Shown: positions 44,881 through 56,413 of the stretch, piece by piece
Numbering within the stretch: the stretch's first letter is position 1
Layout of the letters: each line of letters starts with the position of its first letter
Source of the DNA: Zoroaster sp. YZ-2022
Lineage: Eukaryota; Echinodermata; Asteroidea; Forcipulatida; Zoroasteridae
Length of the DNA stretch: 64,000 nt
Assembly: GCA_029582265.1 (NCBI GenBank)
Contig: CM055831.1
Coordinates: 1,178,001-1,242,000 of the forward strand
Reading direction: 5' to 3'
Program-made: the position numbers and the translations under genes
Notes under the pieces: generated by a model
What the model saw: only the letters and a program-made list of their open reading frames with translations
The model's database searches: none
Told to the model about the DNA's origin: nothing

Positions 44881-45293
44881 TTAACACCACCCACTTGAAC
44901 CCCCTGCCCAATACCACACTGTAGTAAGTGCCATTGTTACTAAAGACATTTTTTTCCTTGATCCAGATATTTTGGACAATGTAAGCTTACATGTATAATA
45001 TCAATCAACAAATAATTAGAAAGAAATTCACTATTTACATGTTTTTTATTTCACTTTATAAATTTCTTTAATCAATATCATCAAAAAGTTCAATGTTACT
45101 AAATTGAGTCAAGTTTTAAAAATAAATACAGGAAACTGCTTTACAGCAACCATTTTTTATTCAATTTATTCAATTCAAGGTATTAAATTCGTTCACAAAA
45201 TGGAATTTTATACTGTCAAATAAAGCATATAATCGTAAGATATAAATATTTATACAATAAATTTATAAGTATACATTCAACTTGTGTTTACAG

Positions 45294-45345
45294 GACAGTA
45301 AAGATAGGCAGGGTACCCCCGACCAGCAGACTATCATGACTAGTG
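45294..45345 (+). pseudogene. truncated linker exon copy
   Basis: TTTACAG then GACAGTAAAGATAGGCAGGG as in 20364 and 47399, but two bases are lost (CCCCGACCAG) and similarity stops at about 45345. Confidence 0.75.
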
Positions 45346-46138
45346 GTCACCAGATTAGTCTTATATATAAATAGATACATTTGAGCAATGACTAATCTTT
45401 CGACCAGTTCACTGGGCACCGCCATAATTACGGTGGTACCTACATTCTGTGTCAAGCATTAGTTTTCTATACAGTCCAGTGCTTCTTCAACCAATCTGAG
45501 CACTCTATTTGATGAAACGCTAAGCGTAACACGTATTTGAGAATGTGTGTGCTGCGTGTATAGTGTGGTACCACTGCAGTAATGGCGGAAAACAGTGGTT
45601 ACCGGATTAGTCTATATAGATCTGTTGGTTATTCTAAATATGGATACATTTATATACATTTGACCAATGGTACACTCTCTCTTGAATACAAATAAGAAGT
45701 TTTATATGTCCTATTTCAGATTTCCTTTCTAGCGAGAGGTGAACTCATTTGGAGTTCACCTCCAAATGAGGTGAACTCACTATAACTGGAGACAGTTTGT
45801 GCTCATTGAAAACAATCTTTGACTTTAAACGCTAAGTGAATGTCATCATATTCATTACACTTAAACCCCTACTTTTCTGTAAAGACAGAAGGTAAACATT
45901 TAACTAAATAATTTATTTAACTAAATAATTTATATAAGAAATAATAAGCAATGAATTTTCATTTTGAAGAATTCACAAAATCTAAACAAATCTTTTGCAT
46001 GCAGCTTAGCGCCAGTCCTTCATAATCTGCCACTTTACATCCGTTTTGTGATACAAATGTATAGATTTTGAATTAGTGGTCTTTACATTTCCATGAGACT
46101 TCTTTGTACAGTCTTAAACAATATTTCCTTGGATCTTT
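45346..46138. other. partial module junctions, no intact gene
   Basis: 45346-45640 is not matched elsewhere. 45700-45740 (CCTATTTCAGATTTCCTTTC) is the start of the 27177-type exon. From about 45765 (CCAAATGAGGTGAACTCAC) the sequence follows 30085 onwards. These are abrupt junctions between pieces of the AHI1-like module. Confidence 0.65.
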
Positions 46139-46328
46139 TGCCCAGTTGGACCTCGGTCTGATAACCATCGGTGATGGGAAAGAGAAGGAGGAACTACGTT
46201 CTGCCACAGCGAAGTCAGAAAAGGCCCTTGTGAGTTTGTTTGAAGCCAAGCGAGAGATGAAGGAGGAGATAGACATGAGTAAGACGTTAAGGATGGAGAG
46301 AGTCAAGGCCAAGCTGGCTTCTGTCATG
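46139..46328 (+). pseudogene. coiled-coil exon, extra copy
   Basis: Same frame as 30494-30684 with substitutions (Met for Leu in KREMKEEI, Ser for Ala near the end). A nine-base deletion has removed the acceptor CCCCTAG. GATCTTTTGCCCAG could replace it but changes the phase. Confidence 0.75.
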
Positions 46329-46414
46329 GTATGACTATCGCTTGAAAATCCATAATGCATCTCAATAAAATATGTACATCCAGTATAGAGCTCTTATGAC
46401 TGACTCTTATAATA

Positions 46415-46860
46415 TATATGACATAAAACACAATAAAGGGGGCCACTTTGCATCCGTCACGTTAGCAGTTTTTCCAATGGTTGTTATTTATTTTTAAGTA
46501 CCTGAAACCGACCAAAAAGTGTTTCAACATGTGAATGGACATGCAGGCTTATACTAGAACTAATTTGAGTTGATTTATTTTATTATTTATTTTTTTTTTT
46601 ACCCTCAAATTTCCATAAAAATTGGACGGAAAAAGTTACCGCACTTTTCCGTCCATTTGTTGATAGAAATTTTACGGTAATTAAAAAATAATAGTAATAA
46701 TCAACTCAAATTATCTTTAGGATAAGCATGCATGTCTATTCAAATGTTGAAATTCTTTTTTGGTTGTTTCAGATATTAAAAAGAAAATTACAACCATTAG
46801 AAAAACTGCTAACGTGACGGTAGGAAAGTGGCCCCCTTTATTGTGTTTTATGTCATATAT
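46415..46860. repeat. hairpin MITE inserted after the extra coiled-coil exon
   Basis: Ends TATATGACATAAAACACAAT and ATTGTGTTTTATGTCATATA, then GGGGGCCACTTTGCA / GGAAAGTGGCCCCC and CGTCACGTTAGCAGTTTTTC / GAAAAACTGCTAACGTGACG. The matching place in unit A (about 30963) has no insert. Confidence 0.9.
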
Positions 46861-47067
46861 ACTGTATTGGTACTATAGACATCTTTTTCATTGATCCGGA
46901 TATTTTGGACAATGTAAGTCTAAGTTAATTAACAAATAATTACAAAGAAATATACTACTTACATATTTGTTTATTTCACTTTTTAAACCTCTTTAATCAA
47001 TATCATCAAAAAGTTTACACATTCATTGTTACTAAATTGTGTTTAGTTTTATAAAGAAATACAACAA

Positions 47068-47251
47068 TAAGACCAATTGTGGTGACACCATGTGAAATTC
47101 TGGAGGTTACAACTTGACGTTTCGATCAGTATGCTTGGATCGTCTTCCAAAAGTTCTTTTCAGAACTAATTACTACTCAAGAGAGAATTTCACATGGTGT
47201 CACCGCAATTGGTCTATCCTCCTCAACATGCAAAGCTACAAGTTTTACCTA
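47068..47251. repeat. FB1 hairpin MITE upstream of the linker exon, unit B
   Basis: ACCAATTGTGGTGACACCAT at the left, ACCATGCAAAG-type end and TTTTACCTAATC at the right. Shorter left arm than the copies at 19998 and 61861. Confidence 0.8.
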
Positions 47252-47398
47252 ATCTGCTTTATAACAACCATATTTTATTCAATTGATTCAATTCAATATA
47301 TTTAATTCATCCACAAAATGTTATACTGTTAAATAAAGTACATAATCTTAAGATTTATACAATAAATTTACAAATATGCATTTAACTTGTTTTTACAG

Positions 47399-47549
47399 GA
47401 CAGTAAAGATAGGCAGGCGGGTACCCCTGCACCAGCAGACTATGATGACTAGCTCATTTACATTTACACCAGGGGGGACCACCCCTATGCATCAACCAAC
47501 AATGAGCACTTGGGGATCCACATTTGATACAACCCAGTACAAAACACAG
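47399..47549 (+). CDS. linker exon of the AHI1-like gene, unit B
   Basis: As 20364-20511 with one extra codon (GGGCGG... for an added Arg) and Trp (TGG) where unit A has Cys (TGT). Frame open throughout, 50 codons, donor GTATGT. Confidence 0.6.
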
Positions 47550-47884
47550 GTATGTTGTTTTAGTTGTTAAGCTGTGGTTGTGACTAACGTTACCAGTAAT
47601 GGAAATTTTGCTACAAATGTAACATCTGTGGTTGTGACTAGCATTACCAATAATGGCAAATTCACCACAAATGTAACATTTGTGGTTGTGAATAACATTT
47701 GTCTACTACTGTGATACTGTGATACAGCACTCGTCCCAATGTGACGCGCGCGCGATTGTAAGTCACAGGAATTGGTAACCCTCTATTGGTGAAAATGTAC
47801 TAAGGCTCTGAGTTTGGGGCAATTCAGCTTCTGACATGACACTGTGCTGCACATTCAAGTGAAATATAATAAACGTGAAGCAAG

Positions 47885-47940
47885 CATATGTATATATGTG
47901 TATGTATATACATATGTATGTATGTATGCATCTATTTTCC
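47885..47940. repeat. TATG/TA-rich microsatellite
   Basis: Runs of TATGTATA and GTATGTATG. Equivalent at 62748-62780. Confidence 0.85.
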
Positions 47941-48024
47941 TGCTTTTTTGGATCCCTCCTCATGATCCTTTGCTTTCCCTTTTCCCTATAAATGGATGTG
48001 TCTTTTATGTTTGTATCTTGTCTA

Positions 48025-48205
48025 CGCCTCTGATGAAGGTCCGGTTTGGATTGAAAGCTGAGGCCACCATCCTTGGCATAAGTGTACCGCACACCAACAT
48101 AGGGGCTGGTTAGCTCAGTTGGTAGAGCACTCTTACGATATTCGAGAGGTCACAGGTTCGAGTCCGTATGTTTGTATGTATATATGTATGTCTGTATGTA
48201 TGCAT
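48025..48205 (+). repeat. tRNA-derived SINE-like element
   Basis: CCTCTGATGAAGGTCCGGTT (about 48029) precedes a tRNA-like part with box A TAGCTCAGTTGG (48111-48122) and a perfect box B GGTTCGAGTCC (48155-48165), 32 bases apart, followed by a TATG repeat. The anticodon arm is poor and there is no matching acceptor stem, so it is a pol III promoter of SINE type, not a tRNA gene. Diverged second copy at 62868-63100. Confidence 0.65.
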
Positions 48206-48469
48206 CTGTGATCAGGCATATGCATTTTGATGTGTCTAATAGAAATTTAGGATATTTATTTTTTAATAGAGATTTTTAGGCAAAATATAATTTTCTGTGT
48301 GAGGTTTTGTTTCTTTTGACGTGTAACAAACGAATCATAACAAGATAAGTGATACAGTGGTATCAACACTCAAGATTCTTCATGAGATGTCTGTGTAACG
48401 TCTTGATGAGGACATATTTCACATTATGATTATAAGGGAGATTGCCAGTCAGCAGCATGTTGGATTACA

Positions 48470-50565
48470 TCATATCATGTGATATGTCTTCACTGAGTTG
48501 CCGTCTGCTACTACCAGCTGATGCCCGTCTGCAGTGAATGTGATTCCCCTGGGGTAGACCAGCCCCTGATCTATACATGTCATGAATGTACCTTTATTGT
48601 CATAATGGTGAATATGACCAGTTTTATATTCCTCATTGTTTATTGCAATGTATATGCCTTCTCTATCACAGCATACACCGCTGCAGTATTGAACTTGCTT
48701 ACCATTGATTGTTGGTTTGATTGTGAGTAATGAAGTACCATTGTTATCAACAATGTCTACTTTATGTTGGTCACCACCACTGACTACAAGTTTGTTATTG
48801 ATATCAGTGGCCAAGAATAAAGGTTTTGTTTTGACTGGCGTAATGTGAATGAGTGAGCCATCAGTGGGGCTGTGCTTGGTGACCACCATCCTCTTCATAT
48901 CCCCTACTAAGATGTTACCATCATTATCCACTCCTACACTGAGGAGGTACACTGCTTTCTTACCTCCCTCACTATGAGGCACTGTGTGGAAGTTAAAGGC
49001 AAGTGTGCCATCATGGTTGTACATCTTGATATTGTTGGAGGAGTCTACAACTGCTATGTGATTGTGTGTAGCTGCAACGTCACATGGATCTGGAAAAAGG
49101 GTTAATACAAAATACAAAATAATTGTACAAAATAATGGTGAAAGTGTTGGGAGATACTACATGTAATGTAACACAATGTTGATGTATATACAATATACAT
49201 GTGAATGTCAGCATTTGTAAATGCCTCATTGAACTTGATCACAAATGCTACAGGGTTTATCAATGTCGCCCTTAATCCATGTACAGTTTATTATTAATAA
49301 AATTATTCTCAGAACCATGATTTCACAGTAATTAAGGATCCAGATGAATTTATTACATGCTTCTCACTAATATTTTGCGAATTCTGTAAATGTTCTGATT
49401 AAAAAGAAAATTGAAAGAAATTACCAGTAAAATATCCCCCCCCCCCAAATGGGCAATACATCTACAACTGATAAAACATGCATATAATAAAGAGACTTAC
49501 AGCTTTGTAGTGGAATGGTGTTCTTGAGTTGTCCATTAGAGCTGAAGAGATTCACCTCTTTATCAAGGTAGTATGCCAATGCAAGATCTTTGGCTGGAGC
49601 TACAGCAGCAATGCCTGTAACAGACTCACCTCTGCTAAACTGATGAAAAAGCTCCCACTTGCCTTCCAGTTCCAGTTTACCCAAGTTGATGTCTTCATCA
49701 TCATTACTCTGCTTAAACCTCAGGCATGATAGGCTGCGGTCAATCTGTGGTACAGTTTGACCGGTCACCAATTTCAAGTCAGGATACAGTTCAAGGAAAT
49801 TAGAGTCGGAAGAATTCATAGTGACATCTTGAGCTACCTCTAGTGAGTATTGTTTCTCCTGCAGCATCATACTCACGGTTTTCTCATGCTTATCAAATCT
49901 TGTGTTACGATCCCGCTGCAGGTTTTTGATTTGAGCAATCATGCGATTCTCTTCCCTTTTTACCTTTGCTATTATCTTAGCTGCTTTGTCATGAACCTCT
50001 GTCATGATCCCTGTTACTTTCTTTCCAAATTCCTGCTTAGCTTGAGATGATGCTGCTAATGAATGTTCAAATGCCTTGATTTCTCTCTTAAACTCTGGGA
50101 AGACATTTTTCATCAACTGCCTGCGTTCAAGAGCAGCTGTGTCATTGTCAATATAGTGGTGGCCTTTGGATTCTGGGTGTTCGATGACGGTACAATCTCG
50201 ACAGATCAACTTTTCACACTTCATGCATAAAACCGCTTAATTTCCCCCTTGTGTTTTTGACATCTTGACTCATCCTCTAGTGTTTTGGCCGAGGTGGCAT
50301 CCTTCCTGTGTAGTGATGAGACCTCGTCTAAGAGACCCTCTAAATAGAAATTGGTTTTTAGGCCAGTAACACCCTCCTCAGGAAGTTTTGTCTCCCGTCG
50401 ACACACTGGGCAGGGCATCTGTTTTGCATCTTTGTAGTATTTCACCAGACACTTTTCACAGAAACTGTGGAGGCAGTCTAATGCTTTTGGTTTTGTGTAT
50501 CTATCGTGACAGATACTGCATTGCAGATGATTCTCAGTGATTGTCTTCAATGCAGCAGAAGCCAT
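48470..50565 (-). pseudogene. TRIM-NHL gene, unit B (frameshift in the B-box)
   Basis: Exon 1 49501-50565, exon 2 48470-49089, same splice sites and phase as unit A. RING intact. One base is missing near 50224, so the frame stops soon after KRF in the B-box and the first B-box Cys pair is cut from the rest. Downstream of the break the coiled coil is intact. The NHL exon is complete, ending GITFTADGHQLVVADGNS and KTYHMI before TGA, and differs from unit A at about 30 residues, whereas exon 1 differs at only a handful. Could be a sequencing error, a null allele or a dead paralogue. Confidence 0.85.
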
Positions 50566-52126
50566 CTGTTGAAATGAACATCAAGAAATAATCACATTAG
50601 TATCGATCATTTTTGTGTACAACCTCATCAAAATAGTCTTCACTGCAAATAGGCAAAAAATAAATTGTTGGTACATAATTTTCAGACAACAAAAATATCC
50701 ACAATTATTTTGCCACATATACATGTAAGATGACCATGTAATTATGTTGCTCGGGTTTTGTGAAATTTTCATGGGTTTGGTTGTGAAAACACATGTAGTT
50801 TACTTAAGGAAATGTAAATTGGTTTCTGGTCATAGGTCGGCTTCAAAATTGGTGCAGTGACGCTTTTTTTTGTGGTAATCTTTTTTTCCCTTTTTTTTTG
50901 CCAACCAGCGAAGTATGTGATACATGTATACACAGTTATTGGAACCAGACCAGATTTCCCATACAAGAATTTGAAGAATGATGGCTAAGAGATGCCTCAC
51001 ATATTGGGCAAACGTTCATACCCCTATGTGGAAAAGTCATTTAAAACACAGCACGACAGAATTCTATCAATCCAGCAATTTTGTCTGCAATTGGACATAG
51101 CAAATAAAAAAAGAAAATAAAAAATGCTAACACACAGGTCTGAGGCAGGAGGAGACCAAAAACCAGAGACTTTTTTGGTTTGGCCTAAAGTAAGATCCTT
51201 AAACTTGATTTGTTGATCATCCAAGTGTGGAAGTGGGAGAATAAACAATTGCAATGCTCAACAAGTTCAGAAACTCAGCCCTGCTGATCAGAAGTTGATT
51301 AATGTATCCCCTTCAGAAATAACTAAAAACATCAGAAATAATTATATAGTTCCCTCCAATATTTGTTACCTTGATTTGTTGTAGTTATTGAAGCCAACGT
51401 CAGACAGAAATGAAGAGAAATGTAGTTAACTTACTTTCTGATGCAGACAAAGTGTTAAACGGTGCAGACTTAGGGGCGGTTCCCATCAAAATGGCGCTTG
51501 GCAAACAATGTAACTGTCGTCACAAGCTGTCATGTGACTAGCTAGGCTAGTCAAATAAACTATCTAGGTGTTGTCTGTATCATATATGTAAACATGCATC
51601 TAGGTACTGGGAAAATCTTTGGACCCTGTCAGTGTTTTTTCCCTTATCTTTCACATTGTGACATTGGTTAACCTTCCACTAATATTAGGGTGGTCACAGC
51701 CACTGCACATTGTTCTTCTGTACACTACACACATGGAAATTGTGGCAGATTTCCTGAAATAGCCGACCTCTACAAAGTCATATAACAAAATTGGCTGCAT
51801 ATTTTCCTATTATTTTTTGCCATGTATTATCATCATAGTCTGTTCTCAACTACTCTAAAATCTGGTAGTAGTACATACGCAGGAAGTATTTTATATCTTT
51901 TTTTCAAAATATGAAGTTTTTTTGGCCCGTGTGAAATGGTCTGTGTTTTAACCATTAGACGCAAAGTTCGTTCGTTTTTCAAAAACACCCGTATCAAAAA
52001 TGGTATTTCCTTCAGTGTTTCATTCATCACAATTGTCTGTTGGTTCCATATATGGTACTTGTAACCTCTCAGAGGCCAGACTCGTGTCAGTCATGTTGAT
52101 ACGTTATTTCCTTCGAGAGTGGGTTC
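50566..52126. other. TRIM 5' flank, unit B
   Basis: Nearly the same as 23128-24689. No exon recognised. Confidence 0.45.
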
Positions 52127-52130
52127 TTAA

Positions 52131-52381
52131 CCAGTTCGCACCGGGAATAAAAAAGTTTTTCCGAACCCCCGTGGTGGGTTTATTTTTACCGCACAAACAC
52201 CAACAATGGTGCTCACCAGAGCGTGACCGGGAGACAGCGTCTTCCACCGTATGTATGGCTCGTTGCCACGTCGACGGGAATCTATACAAATATTCCGAGA
52301 ATCCTGTGGCGTGTTTAGACACTCTCCGATCCGCTGTCCAAAAAAATGTGCGTGTATACACGGCCTCTGGCCTTGAACTGG
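52131..52381. repeat. TTAA-flanked MITE, unit B
   Basis: TTAA at 52127-52130 and 52382-52385; ends CCAGTTCGCAC / CTTGAACTGG. A 134-codon plus frame crosses it but is broken in unit A. Confidence 0.7.
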
Positions 52382-52574
52382 TTAAATGGATTCAGCGAGA
52401 TTAGCCATAAATCAGTAAATCTCGTCAGTTTTCATTGTGGACCCACTAAATTGGAGTTAAAAGTCTGTTCTTTGTTGTAATTAGGCCTACATCCATTTTG
52501 ATGAACAACAAGTGAAACACCCACGAAATTGACAGAAGTTTGGGAGAAGTGCACTTCCACGGACCGGTCGGGTC

Positions 52575-52667
52575 ATGGCAGAGGGCACAGCCAAAATACG
52601 AGAGCTTGCTGGATGGATGTTGGAAGAAATACAGCTTCTTATCAAAGAAAAAGAGTGTGATGTTTGA
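52575..52667 (+). CDS. 30-codon small open frame, unit B copy
   Basis: Identical to the frame at 25145-25237. Function unknown and existence as a gene doubtful. Confidence 0.2.
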   Translation: MAEGTAKIRELAGWMLEEIQLLIKEKECDV

Positions 52668-52669
52668 TG

Positions 52670-53650
52670 TTTTGCATAATTAATTACCTCTAATTAGCTA
52701 ATTTTTTGTGAAATTTTTTCTTACCAAATGAAAGAACTTTGCACACCTAATATGCATACCAAATCCCATCCCCATACCATGTACGGTTTTCTATTGATTA
52801 CATATGCGCAGATTGACAAAAATGGCATATTTAGCGTGTTTGCTACATTAATGTGATGGTTGATTTTTTTTTTTTCATTTTTTTTCTCTTAAAATTGGTC
52901 CCAAAAGGTAAATCATCAAATTCTGATACTTCATAAGTTCATTTAATGGTGTTAAGTAAAAAAAAAAGTTTAAAAAAGTGGTCAATAAAGCTGTCAAAAT
53001 ACTGTAAATTTGTTTTTTTTTCCATTTGTGGCAGGTTTTACGATGTTTTTCGGACATCTTTAAATGATCGTAACTACGCAATGCTTTGACCGATTTCCAT
53101 TCTGTTTTCTGAAGCTTTTATAAAGGTCTTTAATGTGCAAACATAAAAAGGTCTGTGCCTTGTATACTTATTTTTTGAGTGGTATACCTACTAATATTAA
53201 CATATATTTGTTTAATTTTTGTGGGTTGTTCCTATAACTTCTAACAACATTGATTTCATTATTGTGTTCTTCACAAAAGGCTCTCTTTTATCGTTTTATT
53301 ATCTATAAATTAAATATGTATCACTTGTGGTTTTTGCTATTTTGACGGCAACATTTGCTATTTTAACAGAAATTTTATTTTTCATCAGAACATTGCCATT
53401 TTACTTGAGGATGTGAATAAAAATGCTGTAAAATGACACATTTTATTCTCAAAATAATTGTGAGAAACATGGTTTTACAGTAAATATGTACTGACATTAA
53501 TTCATGATGGTTCTGTCATCAATTCATGTTGGCAATTTTTTATTGTTAAACCAATCTTCTGACAACTGTTTTGTGAAATATCTTATTTCAAAATACTTGT
53601 ATTCCTTTCTATTAGGAAATTATCAATGTTCCAATAAAAAACACCGGTAA
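52670..53650. other. AT-rich non-coding stretch, unit B
   Basis: Counterpart of 25240-26234; lacks a short AATTTGCATAATTT piece near 52702. Nothing else seen. Confidence 0.5.
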
Positions 53651-53653
53651 TTA

Positions 53654-54360
53654 GGCCAAAAAAAAAAAAGATGTTGAGTTGCCCTCCACTGACCGACCCA
53701 AAAGTGCTGAAATCTCAGGTCGGGTTTTTTTTTTTTTTTTTTTTTCCCCGTCATGCAGAGGCCTATTTATTAATGAAACTTACCAATTTTCTTTGTATAA
53801 AACATAATACGTTTGATTTGTGAAATTTTCCACTTTTTTAACCGGTAAATTTACCGGTACCCAAGACTCAATCTACATGTTTTCAAATCGAATGGCCCCG
53901 GCCCTCACATGGTGCACTGCCTTCGCACACACTGTGTGCCAACGATTGCGACTCAAATCTACACGTTTTCCAATCGAATGGCCCTCACACGTTGTGCACT
54001 GGCTCCCCGCACCGTATGTGTGTCAACGATTGCGACTCGATCTACACGTTTTCAAATCGAATGGCCACTCACATGTTGCATATTGAGCATTGCACGCAAT
54101 ATGGATGAATTTGCTGTGTCAATCACAGCGAAAAGTACAACAAAAATGCTTGGGATACTTTTATTCTGAAGCAAAATTCCTTGCTGATAGGTATACAAAT
54201 GAAAAACATGGTATGTGGTTTCAGTTCCAATGTATTTCAATCTTAAAATGACAGTCAAGGGGAAAAAAAATAAAATAAAAAATAAAAATAAAATCCTGAC
54301 CGACCGACCCCTTCAAATATTTTCACTGGAGGGCAACTCAACAATTTTTTTTTGTTGGCC
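53654..54360. mobile_element. PIF/Harbinger-type MITE (TTA flanks), unit B
   Basis: TTA at 53651-53653 and 54361-54363, same ends as 26238-26938. The internal roughly 80-bp units are better preserved here (ACACGTTTTCAAATCGAATG kept), so this copy is nearer the original. Confidence 0.75.
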
Positions 54361-54598
54361 TTACCTGAAAATGAAGAAACTGAGTGAATTATTATTGAAA
54401 AGCTGACTTGATTGTAAGATGGAAATGAAATCAAACAAGAAGATATTTTGTCTGATATGTCATTTTCAAGTAAATGTGAAAATTAGGAAGATGAATTCAA
54501 AAGGTGAAATGGATGACCGGCTGATGATCTGATTCCACATTAGAATGGTTTACTCACCCTTGAATAACAAATAAGAAGTTTTACATGTCCTATTTCAG

Positions 54599-54727
54599 AT
54601 TTCCTTCCTGGCGAATCAGTCAGCAAAAGAGGTGCATAGTCCAGGCATGTCCATGGTTGGTACAGGATGGACACCATCCAAGGCATACTTCCCCTGAGCT
54701 TCCACACCAAGTATTGCCCTACAAGCT
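54599..54727 (+). pseudogene. exon of the AHI1-like gene with in-frame TGA, unit B
   Basis: As 27177-27305; TGA at 54695-54697. The one difference seen changes ATG to CTG in the phase-0 frame. Confidence 0.6.
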
Positions 54728-55230
54728 GTAAGTTCAATTAAATCCCCTGTACACTATTGGTAATCTCAAAATAACACAAATGATGAGTTTCACATGAAAC
54801 TTACTTGGTGTAAAGTTGATAATGGTATAAAACAACCCTGATATCTTTCTGTCTCACGTTGATATCATTTAGGTAAAATTAAGAAATAATTTCCAAAATT
54901 AATGTCTGTTATTCAAAGACAGAAATTCCATATTGGATGCAGAAATGTTTCCATAAGTGTATACTGACTTTTCATACAGACACATATTTGGTGAATATTG
55001 TATCTTATAAGAATTTTGTTATTAGAATATAAATAAAAAACATTTTATAATTCATTGATTATTGTTATCATGTTATTATAATTAAATCATTTTTATAATG
55101 ATTACAGATTACAACTTTTTCTCCAAGCCAATTATAATGCTGTTCTCTTTATAATTCACAACAATTTGAAACTTTGTCAGTTTTGCTTTAAGACATGGTA
55201 ATTTTTCTTTTGAATTCCAATGACCCACAG

Positions 55231-55462
55231 AGTCGGGGAGGCACAGCCAACTTCACATTCAACCCACCGCCGTCACAGAAGAAGACCGACCACCGCCGCG
55301 TGGTGGCGCTCTATGACTACACCACCCAATGATCAGATGAACTCAACCTCAGACAGGGTGACTGGATATCGCTGCTTCATGAAGACAACCAGAATTGGTG
55401 GATGGGACAACTGGATAATGGACAGCAAGGATACTTCCCAGCAAACTAAGTCATTGATGAAT
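55231..55462 (+). pseudogene. AHI1: SH3 exon of the AHI1-like gene, unit B
   Basis: As 27811-28042 with the same stops (TGA 55330-55332, TAA 55447-55449). Differences from A are two synonymous (AAA/AAG Lys, CAA/CAG Gln) and two replacements (Gln/Arg, Cys/Arg before the domain). Confidence 0.85.
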
Positions 55463-56413
55463 GTAAGAGTGGGGGGCAGGGGGTCAGGAGGGGAGGAGAA
55501 GGGGTGAGATGGTATCGTTGGCTTAGTTCTGAATAATCCTTTATCTATAGTTAACCTTTGGCTATAAAAGGACATGATGTTTAGGATCTTTTGTAAAGGA
55601 ACCTATGTGTTTTAAAGGAACAGTATCTTCATGATCAAAGCAGACTTTCAACAGGGCATGGAATCAGTGTCCTACATGTAGTTTAAGATGTGACTGAAAA
55701 TTACTGGCTCATTTATGCAGAGGGAATGGTAATATGACCTTATCATGTGGGGTATTATTTTCAGTCAATCTAAAACTAGCATTCTGATTCCATGCCCTGT
55801 TGTTCGTGATGATATTGACCCTTTAAGTATGGATGCATTTACAGACATTTTACCAAAAGTGTATAATGGCTTTAAATCAATATCTCAATGAGAGAAGAAA
55901 AAACATCATTTTATAGCAAGTTATTTATCAATTACAAACATTTTATTATATACACCATCAACATTTTTTTTACAAATTTATACTTTTGTTAAGACATTGT
56001 GTCACAATTTTATTTGGATTGATGTGCTTCAAGTTTTCTAAAATATCCGGCCGTCCAGTTAAAACAAAGTACATTTGTAAGGATTTCCTGATATAAAATA
56101 CATTCAGTTTGTTGCATAAGGCCCATTTCTTGATATTGCCCAAAAATGTTAGGTATTGATTCAAGCATCCTCTGCATTATAGTAAGGACATTTGTGGCAT
56201 AATTTTTATCAAGTCACCACTACAGGTATTTATTTTCCACTCATTGGGAAGTGCACAGAATACAGGAAAACATGGAATTGTAGGTAAATCCTATAGGAAA
56301 ATCCAACTAATTTTAACAAACTTTAACTACCATGCAAAACTATGAATTGTGTTGACTTTCTGCATTATGAAAAGGTCACATGAAAATGGTGTTAATCCTT
56401 TCCTATGATCCCA

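Noticed and set aside
48105..48170. Functional tRNA gene
   Set aside because: Boxes A and B are good, but the anticodon stem is poor and the acceptor 3' strand is missing; the copy at 62991 has a decayed box B. Better read as a SINE head.
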